DNA from: Fragum whitleyi
Lineage: Eukaryota > Mollusca > Bivalvia > Cardiida > Cardiidae
Direction of reading: 5' to 3'
NCBI GenBank assembly: GCA_948146395.1
Contig: OX411555.1
Coordinates: 42,741,725 to 42,805,724 of the forward strand
DNA: 64,000 nt
Under the pieces are notes generated by a model. That model was not told where the DNA came from. It saw only the letters and a program-made list of their open reading frames with translations, and made no database searches. Numbering within the stretch: the stretch's first letter is position 1; each line of letters begins with the position of its first letter. The position numbers and the translations under genes were made by a program. This document shows, piece by piece, positions 10,855 to 22,352 of the stretch.

Positions 10855-11577
10855 ATACATGAGTCATAAGGACAATAACTCAAAAATTATGCAAGCAAGA
10901 GTTGTAGTTCTTTTGCACTGCACTTCTCCTTTGTAAGATCTATCCGCCCATAAAGTTTCAAGTTGATAGCTATTATACTTTAGGAGATATGCTCCATGGT
11001 CAGATTGCAAGAACTCAAATAAGGTGTTATCTTATACAGCTAACATAAAGGTAACAAACACTAAACCCCCTTTTTGCAAGATATTTTTAGACACAAATTT
11101 CAAATAGTTTATGGTAAAGTGCATCTGATTTGCTACTCAAGTGTGAAATTTCAACAAATTCTGAACATAAGACTAGGAGGAATGAAAGAATAACTGTATT
11201 TTACTAGCTAAGGTAAAGGTAAAAAACATTAAGCCCCCTTTTTCCATAATATATTTTTTTTACTTAAATTTCAAATTGTTTATAGTAAAGAGCATCTGAT
11301 TTGCTACTCAAATATGAAACTTCATTACATTCCGACCATTAGACTAGGAGAAATTTGAGAAAAACTGTATTTTACCCTAAGTCCCCTTTTCTCATTACGA
11401 GGCCTCAAATCCAGAAACCGTCACAGATGCATCAACACTATATAGAAGGAAGTTCAAATGGTACGTTTCATTTGATTTGGCCCAAGGGTTATGGAGAAAT
11501 CACTGGGGACGGACGGGCGGAATTGCGTACAGACAGAAGAAGCGGCGGCTATATGCTCTCCCTTCGGGAAGCATAAA
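10855..11577 (+). mobile_element. AACAAGA-type element, subfamily e (5' end lost)
   Basis: The interior contains a monomer related to the array at 63430-64000 (ATGCAAGCAAGAGTTGTAGT, TCAAGTTGATAGCTATTATA). The 3' end is a GACGGACGGGCGG tract, the hairpin GCTCTCCCTTCGGGAAGC and ATAAAAAT. No AACAAGA head is found at the left end. The plus frame 11355-11576 is a by-product. Confidence 0.6.
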
Positions 11578-12446
11578 AATTGGGTCACTAGGGTGCAAGG
11601 TAAATATTGACGATGGACGAAGGACATCCACCTAACCACAAAAAATTGCCCAAGACATCATGATAACCATTAAGAACAATTTTCATGTTGATTGGCCTTA
11701 AACTGTGGTATCTTTTGTCCACCAGTTATTCTCTTTAAAACTTGACCCAGTGTCATACTTTTTGATGCTAGTTGACCAATGTTCCCAATTGTCCTAGATT
11801 TTATCTAGACAATCATTCCGGCTAATTTTCAGGTTGTTTGGCTGAATTTCACTTATCCAACCTGAAAATTTAGTTTTCAGTAATTCTCTTTTTCAAATGA
11901 ACAGATTTTTTTTTGGAGGAATATATCACAGTTTCTTAATGCTGGAGGCAAACAAGTATAGAAAACATTGAGATAAAAGGAGAAAATGCTTATTAAAGCA
12001 TTTTTTCCTTTTCTCTTATGTTTTCAATTATAACTTTAAACTTCTATTCAACATTGAAACTTACTGTGACCTGTAACATGAAATGATTACCAATGGTCTG
12101 TAATTTTGTTCTTGAATCAAGATCCACTTGTCCGTGGACAAATTCTAAAAGAAAATCTACTTGTCTCAGGCTTAAAAGCCCAAGTCAGACAAGTAGAGAA
12201 GGGAAATTCCACATCCATGGATCATGTAATTATTCAGGGTGTGTAACAGAAAATTACAACAAATTTCATGACTATAATGAGGTTTTTAATAATTTTATCA
12301 AATGTAATAATATAAAAACTTAGCAAGAATAAATGGTATTTTAAAAACAAGTTTCTATAACAAAACAAATAATACATGGTAATGATGTTTAAGCCATCAG
12401 GCACTAAATATTTACAAGGACTAAAATATTTACCAGACAAAAAAAT
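11578..12446. other. Unassigned intergenic stretch
   Basis: AT-rich, with no repeat match to the families defined here and no exon-like segment. Confidence 0.5.
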
Positions 12447-12674
12447 TTAACCCTTGTCATGCTGAAGAAATACTTGGCAAAATTGCATTTAAATCAAAGG
12501 GTTGAAAGCACTGGATTCATTTATTGTGAGTCAGCATTTAATTTGAAAAGCATTTAATTTTCAAAATACATTTTTAAAACTTTTCTCATTTCAAATGGAA
12601 AACCATGTGGTACAGACTAGGATCAGACTCCTGAAAAAACATGAATATTCTGGGCTTGGCAAGACAAGGGTTAA
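12447..12674 (+). mobile_element. Family B MITE (piggyBac-like ends), copy 1
   Basis: Bounded by TTAA on both sides (12447-12450 and 12671-12674). Inverted ends are CCCTTGTCATGCTGA at the left and GCAAGACAAGGG at the right. The interior has the family's AAATGGAAAACCA..GTGGTA..GATCAGACT stretch. About 228 bp long with no coding capacity. TTAA target plus 5'-CCCTT ends is characteristic of piggyBac-superfamily elements (inference). Confidence 0.8.
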
Positions 12675-12877
12675 GACTTACTTGAATTGGCAGAAAATGG
12701 GGGTGAACTACCAAAGTGAGTAAAATAAACCATAAGATCTACTCTTTCTTGTATAGTACATGGATTTTCTGTCACTTTGATTTGATCATGAAATTCACAG
12801 ATAAATGATTGTTAAGGAGTTGTAAGGAGTATAAGCATTGACACTTCAATATTGCCCAAGTGATTGGTACAATAAAC

Positions 12878-13075
12878 AACATCGTGAAATTGACAAGGTC
12901 AATGATTTAGGAATGATTTTTGAATAAAATTGAATGAGTAGGATGAGTGGGTTTTGAGTGTAATTAAAGGGAGGTAATCCAACATTGCTGATTGTTCAGG
13001 ATGAACAAAATTATTAATGTTTATAACCTCCCTTGAAAATATGCACACAAGTTATATAAATAACTTCCTATCTCT
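12878..13075. mobile_element. Family G element, left fragment (copy 2)
   Basis: Begins ACAACATCGTGAAATTGACA and continues GGTCAATGATTTAGGAATGA, as in the copies at 2172 and 38588. It includes the GTTCAGGATGAACAAAATTA palindrome and stops in GTTTATAACCTCCCTT. The right half is missing. Confidence 0.7.
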
Positions 13076-13149
13076 TCAAGCACCACTCAGATGCTTATAA
13101 TTTCAATTGATTCAGTGAAATCACACTTTTTCTCCAGTTATATTTGATT

Positions 13150-13230
13150 GATACATATGTGCAAGCCGATCTTTGTTTATACCGCTCTGCCAAAACAGGA
13201 ATATTCCTGGTTCGGCATGACAAAGATTAT
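13150..13230. mobile_element. Family B MITE fragment
   Basis: GTGCAAGCCGATCTTTGTTT, then ATTCCTGGTTCGGCATGACAAAG, matches the right half of family B. No TTAA-bounded left end is present. Confidence 0.6.
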
Positions 13231-13454
13231 ATTATGAGTTTGAGATAATTTTCAGTTGAGAATGAGAATAGTTTCATAACCTACGACCCAGATAATTTGG
13301 GAAGCCTGGATGCTTATTGGTTAGTCTCGGGCCTTTAAAACCTGCACCCCTTTAAACTCTGTCAGTTTATGAATGAAACATTTGAAAGATATAGTATTGA
13401 TAAAGTGCCATACAACAAAATGACACCTGATGGTCAACACTGCCACTAGTCTTA

Positions 13455-13687
13455 TTAACCCTTGTCATGCTGATTAAAAACCCTTGGCAAAATTATATAT
13501 AAATCAAATTGCTAAACTTGTGAGTCAACATTTGATTTTGAAAATATAATTTCAGACACATCTCTGATTTAAAAAGGAAAAACAGGTGGTATAGACAAAG
13601 ATCAGACTGCACCCATGTGCAGGCTGATGTTTGTCTATAACTCCTGCTAAGGTAGGAATATTCCTGGTTCAGCATGACAAGGGTTAA
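13455..13687 (+). mobile_element. Family B MITE, copy 2
   Basis: TTAA at 13455-13458 and 13684-13687. The ends CCCTTGTCATGCTGA and TCAGCATGACAAGGG are perfect inverted repeats. Near the right end lies the family's core, CCCATGTGCAGGCTGATGTT followed by TTCCTGGTTCAGCATGACAA. This is one of the best-preserved copies. Confidence 0.85.
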
Positions 13688-14505
13688 TATGGGGGCATAA
13701 AAATTGATTCAGTTTTTACTTAGGAAATAATAGCACCATTATCACATGTAAATACCACCTAAGATATGGAATGTAAGAAATTGCTAAATTTGTACACACA
13801 AACAAATCAAATAAAAGAAATCTTCATTAAAACAACAGCTGATAGGTGTGATCTACAGTCAGATAGCATACAACCTTAGTTTTTCACAGACTTCATGTAA
13901 AACACAGATTGTATGTTACTGAAAAACCTTATTGTAGTTTTAAACAAGACCTAAACTTTTTTTTAAATTTCCATCATTGTTGTTCTGTCTGTTTGAAAAG
14001 GTTTCTTGCTATTACTAATTACATGTATTTAATACTAAAGACAAAAACAGAATATTTTGAAATAAGATTATAGACAAAATGAGAATTTCAATTGTAAACA
14101 AAATAAGTTAAGACCAAGTGAGAACACCTTCTTATCATAAGAGTAAAAAAGTTCAACAACATAAAACAAAATATGCACATATACTATCAAATAACATACA
14201 AAAATTATTTTTTTAATCTTGATTAGCATTCCTTATCTTGCATTTTTCTGAATTCTGTGTAAAGGCACTAAATGGTTATGATAAGTTTATGGCAATTTAA
14301 CAGGCATGGTAATGTGTATACACATGTACAAGTGCTTTTAAATGGAAGACATAGAAATCTTTACACATTTTTGGTAAGAATATACATACAACACCCTAGT
14401 TTCCGTTAGACATCTTCATCTCAATTTACGAAGAAAAAAATACAATAGTCAAACACAATATATTTTCATGACTCCATTTAAATTGTTCAATTTCAATTAT
14501 TGGTG
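13688..14505. other. Unassigned intergenic stretch
   Basis: AT-rich. No repeat family seen more than once, no exon, no RNA gene. Confidence 0.5.
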
Positions 14506-14600
14506 TAAGCTCTAGGGGTCAACTCCAAACTTTTGTAAGTGCCAATATATTTATAGGCTTTTACAATAGTTTTCACTGACCGCCTCCCACCGTTGTTGTG
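14506..14600. mobile_element. Family A hairpin MITE, degenerate copy
   Basis: GGGGTCAACTCCAAACTTTT, TAAGTGCCAATATATTTATA and TTTTACAATAGTTTTCACTG form the imperfect arms of a family A hairpin. Several mismatches distinguish it from the clean copies at 20749 and 63184. Confidence 0.55.
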
Positions 14601-14888
14601 TATTGTAAAATTGGTCAGACTTCTACATCCTTCTGGTGATGTCATGACTCTCGCTTGATTGAAAAAGAAAATTTCGAGCCAATGCATACATCCAGCAATT
14701 TCACAAGTAAACCATGCATAAAAATGGACCAGCAAAAAACCTTAAATGATGCATTAAGAAAATAAACAATGTTCAATGAATGCCTGTATAGGGTAATGAG
14801 TTCTATCTATCTACAGAAAGGATAGTGAAGACTAGTCAGATTGTACTGACCTGTGGCTTTGTTTAATGCACATGTCATGTGCACATCG

Positions 14889-14965
14889 ATGGCTCAGCAC
14901 AAAACAGTTGTAACTCCCTATAAACATATAGGGTGTTACAACTATTTTGCGCTGAGCCATCGACA
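14889..14965. mobile_element. Family A hairpin MITE
   Basis: A near-perfect palindrome: left arm CGATGGCTCAGCACAAAACA, right arm TTTTGCGCTGAGCCATCG, centre CCTATAAACATATAGGG. Together they form a single hairpin of about 35 bp of stem. No coding capacity. Confidence 0.85.
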
Positions 14966-15388
14966 TGTGAAATTGAAAGAAAAGTAATGCACAGGATTGT
15001 AGATTTTATCGTAAAATTACATTATAACAAGCTCCGTGTGCCTAAAGGTCATAAAGGCCTACATGTTTCTTAAAAGTATATAGCTACATAAAGGGAGAGG
15101 CTTCTGGAGCACCGTAAGATGGACTATTGCCCTGAATTCAGGATCCAAAATGTTTGCAAATGCTTCAAAATTGTATCAAACTTTGCACATGATTGCATGT
15201 GCAAAGTAAGGGTAACATTTTGTAAACAGCTCCAGATTCAGACTTGTGCTCCCATAATGCCCTGCCTGAGCAATCTGAGCTGATAATCCAACTTTCCAAT
15301 GTCTTTGGTCATTTGAACACTGACACAACGACAGCTGGCCTTCTGCTCCTTGAATACAGCCAAGCAATTATAAGATACATGTGCATTT

Positions 15389-15466
15389 CAAGGGGTCAGT
15401 GCAATACTTTTGTGACTGCCTGTAATTATAGAGGCACTTACAATTGTATTGCACTGATCTCTTGAT
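15389..15466. mobile_element. Family A hairpin MITE
   Basis: Left arm AAGGGGTCAGTGCAATACTT, right arm ACAATTGTATTGCACTGATC, centre GTAATTATAGAGGCA. Slightly diverged arms. The overlapping frames on both strands (15176-15465) are not genes. Confidence 0.8.
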
Positions 15467-16189
15467 TTAATACTGAGAATACTTTAGTACTCAATACACG
15501 TTTATGAGTTTGCAAGTTTGAGTTTTTGGAATGAAACATACCATAAAATATTTACATAATTTACACCAATATAAAATGAATGACTAGACTGTTACCAAAA
15601 TATATGTCCAGTTAAGAGGCCCATGCACAAACAGTACAATTGTCAATTATACTGTTAAAGCACAACCTCGGTGATTTTCAAACCTGCAAAGTTTGACCTT
15701 GGAGCTATTTGAAAATTACTTTCAAATAGCACATGCACTCAAGGTGAAGAACAATTCTGCCAAGTTATTTGAGAATCCATCCATAAATGTAGGGAGTACC
15801 TGACTGGATAATAGGATGGGCTTACAGAGGGATGTACTTACAGATGCACTAACGCATCTACACAAAACTTTTGTTGTGACAACTATGTCTCCATCACTGC
15901 AAGGGTCTTAAAAAACCTTCAATAAGTCCCATACCCAATTAATATCAATAGGATTGACAATACATGTATTATCAATTGTATATTGTCAACATTGAACACT
16001 GAAATATATACAGGTATATACAGATATAGCTCGAATACCATATTGTGACTTGTGATTACAGTACATTTGTATACAATTGACAAATCAATATAGCGAATTC
16101 TTCTTAACAATTATAATTGTATTGATTGTGCATGGGCAGATCTATAGATGAAGGGTGCTATTTTGATTTAAAATTGAATAATTTTACTC
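15467..16189. other. Unassigned intergenic stretch
   Basis: AT-rich sequence with short local palindromes at 15690-15730 (GAGCTATTTGAAAATTACTT / CAAATAGC) and around 15950-16090 (TACATGTATTATCAATTGTA type words). There is no gene and no clear repeat family. Confidence 0.45.
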
Positions 16190-16330
16190 ATACTTGCTTA
16201 AATCCTATATTGTGGGTACTCACTGAAATAGTCTCTTTGAGACGATTTAAATGAATGACCACAACATAGGGTTTCAATGAGAAATACAGATTTCAGACTA
16301 GCATTACCACCTCTTATCTGCACCTCTGCA
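16190..16330 (-). mobile_element. Family E MITE, copy 1
   Basis: Contains CCTATATTGTGGGTACTCAC, GTCTCTTTGAGACGATT and GACCACAACATAGGG, an imperfect palindrome, followed by CATTACCACCTCTTATCTGC. The same order occurs at 34228, 36100, 47106 and 55455 (there in either orientation). Confidence 0.7.
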
Positions 16331-17190
16331 TGGGCCACTTTACTTGAAAAAGACCATTCCAGATGGTCCCTATAAGCATAATAGGTATTATACCGGTATA
16401 TACAGAGAATGCTAGAAAATATACAAAACTTGCTATCTATTCAAAATTGTACAAAATTGCTTTCTTTATAATATTTTGACCTTGTTGAGTGAACCTGAAC
16501 TTGGATATTAAGTGAATCTGAACTTGGTTACTACAGAAAATAAGGTTTGCTTTTGAAAACCTAATGACGCAGTGCATTTTTCAAAAGATTGGCAGAATTT
16601 TTTCTTAATGTAGTGGACCCCAAATTGCACTCTTCAGCATTTATATGAATCAGAAAAATAATGGTTTCTCCTTTTGTCACATTGTTGTCAGTACATTGTC
16701 AACCTTTGACCATTCCAATATTTTATCATTTGGTGGTAGATGAATTTAAGCTTTATTCATGATTTTAAATACTCAGGTAATAAAATTACACGTATTTCTA
16801 ATTATTTTCTACATTTATGAGGTGATTGAAGAATCTTACAATAAATTGAATCAATTCCATATTTTATTTGTTTAAGACATAAATTTTATCAATCACGTAA
16901 TATTATTGTATTTGTTTTAGATCGTATCCAGCAATGACAATCTAATGGAGCTATATTTATCAACCACTCTACCCTAATCTACCAATAAGACTGGCCATGT
17001 CATGCATGCATCCCATCCAATCAAACTGCTTTTCATATAATTTAAACTAAAATTAACTTCAACCTTCATTTTCATCATCTCATCAGTAACCGAGCACCTA
17101 ATTCAATGTTTCATGAGCAAGATAAGTCTAGTTGTCACTTGTAAGCATGTAGATGACATTTCCAACAACTTGGTGTGCATTATTTAGACA
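16331..17190. other. Unassigned intergenic stretch
   Basis: Nothing recognisable. This could be beyond the DOCK transcript end, since a poly(A) signal candidate lies upstream at 17592 on the minus strand. Confidence 0.45.
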
Positions 17191-17346
17191 TTAAGGTAGT
17201 GGACCTGTAATAGCTCCGCAACATTTCATGAACTTTCACAATGTTGACTGAGGTTTCCTAATGAAAATCATTAGGAAACCTTGGTTAATGCTGTTAAAGT
17301 TCATAACTTCCCAAACATTGTGGAACTATGACAGGTCTACTACTTA
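17191..17346. mobile_element. Family D palindromic MITE, copy 1
   Basis: The ends TTAAGGTAGTGGACCTG and CAGGTCTACTACTTAA are inverted. The centre TTTCCTAATGAAAATCATTA continues into a mirrored GGAAACC, so almost all of the 156 bp is one palindrome. Family members also occur at 27904, 28462, 35124, 47853 and 50390. TTAA at both ends suggests a TTAA-targeting superfamily such as Kolobok or piggyBac (inference). Confidence 0.8.
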
Positions 17347-17591
17347 AAGTAGCCTGGACAGGCACCCAATGTATCAAAAATACACTTTAGTGGATTCTCT
17401 GATCAGACTGTGCAGTGCATAGGCTGATCTAAGTCTTAACTTTGCACATGTTGTTGGAAAAGTCATACACAAGGTCATATGTAAGTATCAGAAAGCATAG
17501 AGAATATTTCAAGCATTACATGATAATAAGATCATTACAGTAAAGGTAATGTAACTTTGATGGTATAAAAAATGAAGCAGTAATGCATGCT

Positions 17592-17597
17592 TTTATT
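17592..17597 (-). other. Candidate poly(A) signal of the DOCK gene
   Basis: TTTATT on the plus strand reads AATAAA on the minus strand, about 580 bp downstream of the DOCK stop codon at 18176. It is the nearest canonical hexamer that I noticed in an otherwise non-repetitive stretch. Others further left (for example near 16753) are possible, so the 3' UTR end is uncertain. Confidence 0.35.
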
Positions 17598-18041
17598 ATA
17601 CCTTGATGTTATAAATGCTTAATACGAATAGAGCCTCTATTTGAGGTGAGGATCTCTATTTCTTTAAAGTTGTTCTTAATTTTACAATATTTCCAAGTCT
17701 GCTGATTATGTTGATCAATCTTTAACAATAAATATTCATTCTGCCAATGTTATTTAATGGTAATAACAAATGAATGGAGTTTCCATAGGCAGTTTTTCAA
17801 CTCTCATATCATTCAACTCTCAGTTTGCAAATGCTCATCATCTTTAAGCTGACAAAAACCTTGTAACTAATTCTTATCTAAAGCTCTGTTGTGTTACCTA
17901 ATGATGACATAAAATAATTTCAAAGATTGTTAGAATTTTGTGTAAAGGTGTAACTTGAGCACTGATAAAACAATTGAAGAGATACATACAAGAGTTCACT
18001 AAACACCTTACATTTAACATTGTACAATCCATTATAGATGG

Positions 18042-18116
18042 ATCAGCACAAAACAATAGTAAATGCCTATAAGCATATAGGCACTTACAATATTTTTACA
18101 CTGATCTCTTGAAATA
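18042..18116. mobile_element. Family A hairpin MITE in the probable DOCK 3' UTR
   Basis: Left arm GGATCAGCACAAAACAATAG, right arm CAATATTTTTACACTGATC, centre GCCTATAAGCATATAGGC. It begins only 60 bp past the DOCK stop codon on the minus strand, so the mature mRNA should contain the hairpin if the 3' UTR extends to about 17.6 kb. Confidence 0.8.
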
Positions 18117-18175
18117 AATCATGTGCTGATCTATCATATTGTATGTTTACAAATAAATAGACTTTCTATGTTGGA

Positions 18176-18283
18176 CTATAACTGTTCACTTTCAATAACA
18201 GGTTTATATGGCGTGAGCTTTTCGGGGACTGATGGTGAGGTGATTTCTCCGTTATCTGTTATCGAAGATTGAGACGGCAAAGG
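18176..18283 (-). CDS. DOCK exon 15 (last coding exon, with stop)
   Basis: The acceptor TTTTCTTACAG follows a long pyrimidine tract (TTTTTTTCTCTCTTTTCT on the minus strand). The exon opens in phase 0 with PLPSQSSITDNGEITSPSVP and ends PYKPVIESEQL plus TAG at 18176-18178. This gives 35 residues of Pro/Ser-rich tail. It joins exon 14 only if the internal donor at 22457 is used; otherwise the protein ends in exon 14. The frame is open and acidic/serine-rich, unlike the surrounding repeats. Confidence 0.75.
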   Translation of the reverse strand, partial: PLPSQSSITDNGEITSPSVPEKLTPYKPVIESEQL

Positions 18284-19359
18284 CTGTAAGAAAAGAGAGA
18301 AAAAAATACACCATAAGATAAAAGTCAAGCATAGCAGCATTCAAAAGCAAATTGTAAGAAAAGGAAAGCAATAGGAAGTTGTAATAGACAAGGTATTTTA
18401 CCCTAATAAGATATCAAACACCCGAAAGACAAACAATTAATGTTCTGAAATTATCTGAGTGGAATCAAACATATTACAGTATCCTCATAAGGTTACGTAT
18501 AAGACAAACATTAAAGACTCTGATCCAACTGCTCTTTGAGTAAACATCATAAGCTTTTTTTTAAATATAGCTTTTGTTGTTCACATCATGAAATATCAAT
18601 CAATTTTACTAAAAAAAGAAACAATTATTCTATTTCTTAAATGCAAAAATAAAACAAAAACTTAAGGACAAATATTCTTGGAGTAGGTCATATTGCACAT
18701 GATTGTTTTGGAACATTCATGATTAGGTCACTTATACATTCATAATTTAAGATAGGGTGAAATGAATCAAATAGAGGAATAAGTATTTGATAATTTCACT
18801 GGGTAGGCTGTCAGTTTCTCAAGTGATAATAAGCATGAAAGAAATATTAATCTTTATTATAAAGCAAGTAGAGCTTTTTGTAAAACCTTTATGCCTCCCC
18901 ATAAGAGCAGGTCAATGGCATATCATTTGTCAATTAACAAAGGGCAATAATTCACAAAATATGATGAGAAGAGTTATGGTTCTTATGCTCTGGATAAAAA
19001 ATGGTCTATGGACGGACTGACCAACTGACAGACCATCTGACCTACCAACAAGGGCAAAGCAATATACCCCCTCTTCTTCGAAGAGGGGGGGGATATTTAG
19101 TTTAATTTTGATTAGTAATCACAAAGCTTCTGTACATAAAAGGAAATTTACAACAGAATAGTGCTGATCCATTGAATTCTGCTTTCATCACTCTTTTTTT
19201 TCAGATTTGTTCTTACAACTTATCCTGCACATGCCCCTTCCCTTAACCAGAGGTATGACTTGTATACTCATTAGCATATTCAGATAATTAGTTATTGTAT
19301 ATGAGCAAGAGCTATGACAGAGGTAATTTTGGAAATGAACATATGCAGAAGTCTTAGCT

Positions 19360-19588
19360 TTAACACTTTCCCGTATTTCAAAATTTTGGACCTGTCCAAA
19401 TTCAAAGCTTTTGCAGATGAAAATATAAAGTGAATTTAATTAGAAAAATAACCATTCGGTAGGGTAGAAAATAGTGTGGAAAAAGAAGAAATTGCTTGTC
19501 AGAAGCAATTTCTTCTTTTTTCACTATGTTTTCTCAACCATTACATCACAGGCACGTAAAAAGCAGGGATTAAACAGCAAAGGGTTAA
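19360..19588 (-). mobile_element. Family C MITE (piggyBac-like ends), copy 1
   Basis: Bounded by TTAA (19360-19363 and 19585-19588). On the minus strand it begins TTAACCCTTTGCTGTTTAAT. Its centre is a hairpin, AAGAAGAAATTGCTTCTGAC with mirrored AAGCAATTTCTTCTT, and it ends CAGGAAAGTGTTAA. The open frame beginning MWKKKKLLVRSNFFFF, seen here and in other copies, is translated hairpin, not a protein. Confidence 0.9.
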
Positions 19589-20186
19589 AGGACTGGTTAG
19601 ACAAATTTAAATTGACAACTGATAGACAATTGGACATAAACGCTAATGGGCTTCTTCCCACTCTAATCTTTTTGTTAAATGAAAACATGAAAATAAGCAG
19701 TGTTTAATCATATAAAATTTGTTAAGGTTACACATACTTCACATGCAATTCCATGCAAGAAAGGAAAGAAAATGAAAATCAGTTTTAAAGTCCTATTTAT
19801 TTTACATCAATTGGGAAACAAGTTCTGACAACCTAGATTACTCCCTCTCGATTCTGCTTCCTGGCAAATTCACCAGTACTTGCGCCAAGCGTATGGGTCA
19901 ATGAAAGAACCAAGATAAATAGCAGTTCCCGGGAAAGCTCTATCTCTAGACCACATAAACCATGAAAACTGTGTCATAGTGTCAAGAACTCCAATGCTAT
20001 TGCTGGTTGTTTTCTATACACCTGTGCTACAATTTTTTTCTGTTATCAGATAAAGTAAATGTAGCAATGACTAGTGTCCTGCATTCAATAAGTTATGTCA
20101 TTTTATCAAATATTCCAATTGAAAGGGGGGCTATCCAACAATAGGCTGAATGATGTGGTTTGTCACCTCTGCTCAAGATTTCTGAA

Positions 20187-20414
20187 TTAACACTTTCCTG
20201 TTTTACAAAATTTGGGACCAATCCAAATTAAAGGTTTTGCAGATGAAAATTTAAATTGGATTTAATTTGAAAAATAACCATTCAGTAGGGTAGAAAATAG
20301 TGTGGAAAAAGAAGAAATTGCTTGTCAGAAGCAATTTCTTCTTTTTTCACAATGTTTTCTCAATCATAAAATCACAGGCACGTAAAAAGCAGGGATTAAA
20401 CAGCAAAGGGTTAA
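20187..20414 (-). mobile_element. Family C MITE, copy 2
   Basis: TTAA at 20187-20190 and 20411-20414; about 228 bp, same orientation as the copy at 19360 and about 800 bp from it. The two copies are very similar through the central hairpin. Confidence 0.9.
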
Positions 20415-20748
20415 GAAGCTAGTTTCATTCATCAAGTATGTATTTGTAAAATTTTAATGCAGCAATTTACTGGATTAATTAATCAACTGATTATGGATTT
20501 TTCCTGCATTAAAGGATTAGGGGTGAGGTTTCAAAGCAATTACCCTATAACTACAGCCGATTGTAGATAGAAAGAATAAAAGACTGGAAAACAATTGCTA
20601 CTGAATGAATGAAACATAGGGTAAATGACAAAATGCTATGGCAAAACTTATATTTGAAACATATGCATCATACTCATCTAGCAAGAAAATAAAGAAGAAA
20701 TATAAAATAAAAACATTTCCTCTGTGCAGTGATACTAAATCGAGGGGT

Positions 20749-20818
20749 CAGCGCAACACTATTGTAAGTGCCTATAAATATATAGGCACTTACAATAGCG
20801 TTGCTTTGACCCCTTGAA
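20749..20818. mobile_element. Family A hairpin MITE (clean copy)
   Basis: GGGGTCAGCGCAACACTATT, GTAAGTGCCTATA, then AATATATAGGCACTTACAAT and GCGTTGCTTTGACCCC. An almost perfect stem of about 33 bp with a tiny AT loop. Confidence 0.9.
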
Positions 20819-21457
20819 ATGGCTTTTGGATTTTGGATTTATATCACATTGCTTTTCTTGATGATTGAAGTTTATCATTGATACTGAACATCTACTTGCG
20901 CTGAACCCTAGAAATACTCTCACTTTTTACTACCGTCTACAACTTGTAAACCAATGAAAAAGTAAGAGGACTATGATGGTCCTTTATTGCATTTCTGTTT
21001 ACTTGACTCCTCCCTTAGTAAGTTGAAATTGAAATGTCTAAAAAGATCATTTAATGACCACCAGAAAAAGTCATTATTGCATTGTTAAGATTGATTTAAT
21101 CAGATAATTTTCAATAGGGTTTTATGAATGTTGTGCCATAATTGTGATCATAAATGAGTGTAAACAAGAAAATAGTCATCAAGACCCCTTTTCTGTTCTT
21201 TCAAAAGGATGCACATAATTAAGGCAAATTTTCCTGTGTTGACCTGACAAACATTCTGACCAAAATTACGATTTGACCAACATAGTGGTCTCTAAAGTGG
21301 CAAAACTGAACTTGTTGATATCAGACAACGCACAAGACTTTAAATGATCACAAAAGCTTGACTGAAGTACAATAGTGCCAAACATGTGTCAGAGCCTTTT
21401 TTTTAAATATGCACCTACAATAGTTTTGCGCTAGTTTTGGAAAAAGGAAAACCCTTA

Positions 21458-21632
21458 TCCTGCATAATTAAAATTTTGGTTCAAACATATTTACCACAAT
21501 TTGTACGAAGAAAGCAGGCAGTTTAGACTAAGATCCGACTGCAAAACTATACAGTGTGATCTTAGTCTACACTGTATGCAAAAACATAGAGTAATGCAGT
21601 AGTATATTGTGAACAGCAAGAGAAGGGTTAAT
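21458..21632. mobile_element. Diverged family B-like MITE
   Basis: Starts AAACCCTTATCCTGCA and ends GCAAGAGAAGGGTTAA. The middle has the inverted pair GTTTAGACTAAGATCCGACT and GTGTGATCTTAGTCTACACT. The ends and core match family B loosely, so this is an old or related subfamily. Confidence 0.5.
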
Positions 21633-22352
21633 GAATTAGTTGTATCAGCAAAAATCTACAATCTAACACAAATATAGCACAAACTAAATCCCTACTTTGG
21701 TTTACAACACTCAACTTACACTTTTCTTCAAAGTTTGAAAAAGAAATGAAAGTGAAAATTAGCTAAGCTACATACCCTATGACTGACTGATTGTTAATCA
21801 AGAAAATCTTTCTGGAGATCTTGACTAAGTTATGCTTTGAGATGTTAATAAAGGTGTGTTCTTTTATTTCAGATAAAGAAACGCTTTTCATTGACCCAGT
21901 TTAAATTGTACAAGTTTTGAAAATTATGTAAATAAATAAAATGTTCCCAGTAATAAATATACATGAATGACACCAAAGCATAGCATCAATATTACCCTCT
22001 ACCGTGTTACAATAAGATTAACATAACAACAAATGTGTAAATAAGCATGTTTAAATATGATTTACAAGCATTTAACCCATAACAAGATAAACACAATTTT
22101 TTATGTCTTTCAATAAACAAGCCAGGAAAAACACTGACGGACATTCAGTATTGCCTGCAATAATCCTTAATTTTGCACAATATACTACAGTAATTCTTAA
22201 GTATTTGAACCTAAAATTTAACAACTTCCTTCAATTTAGTAATTTTCATCTTATGCCATAAATACATAATGTTAATCCAAAAATTCAGTAATTTTTATTC
22301 TAATAGCAATAAGGATAAAGTTCAAGGTCAGTAACAAAGGTTAACTATAAGG

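Larger units (their letters stand above)
18284..22352. other. DOCK intron 14: non-repeat parts
   Basis: Apart from the MITEs listed separately (19360, 20187, 20749, 21458) and degenerate AACAAGA-type pieces at 18865-19090 and 20965-21365, this roughly 4-kb intron is AT-rich and without exon-like segments. The tail of the 18.9-kb piece is the hairpin CCCCCTCTTCTTCGAAGAGG followed by GGG at about 19067-19090. Confidence 0.6.
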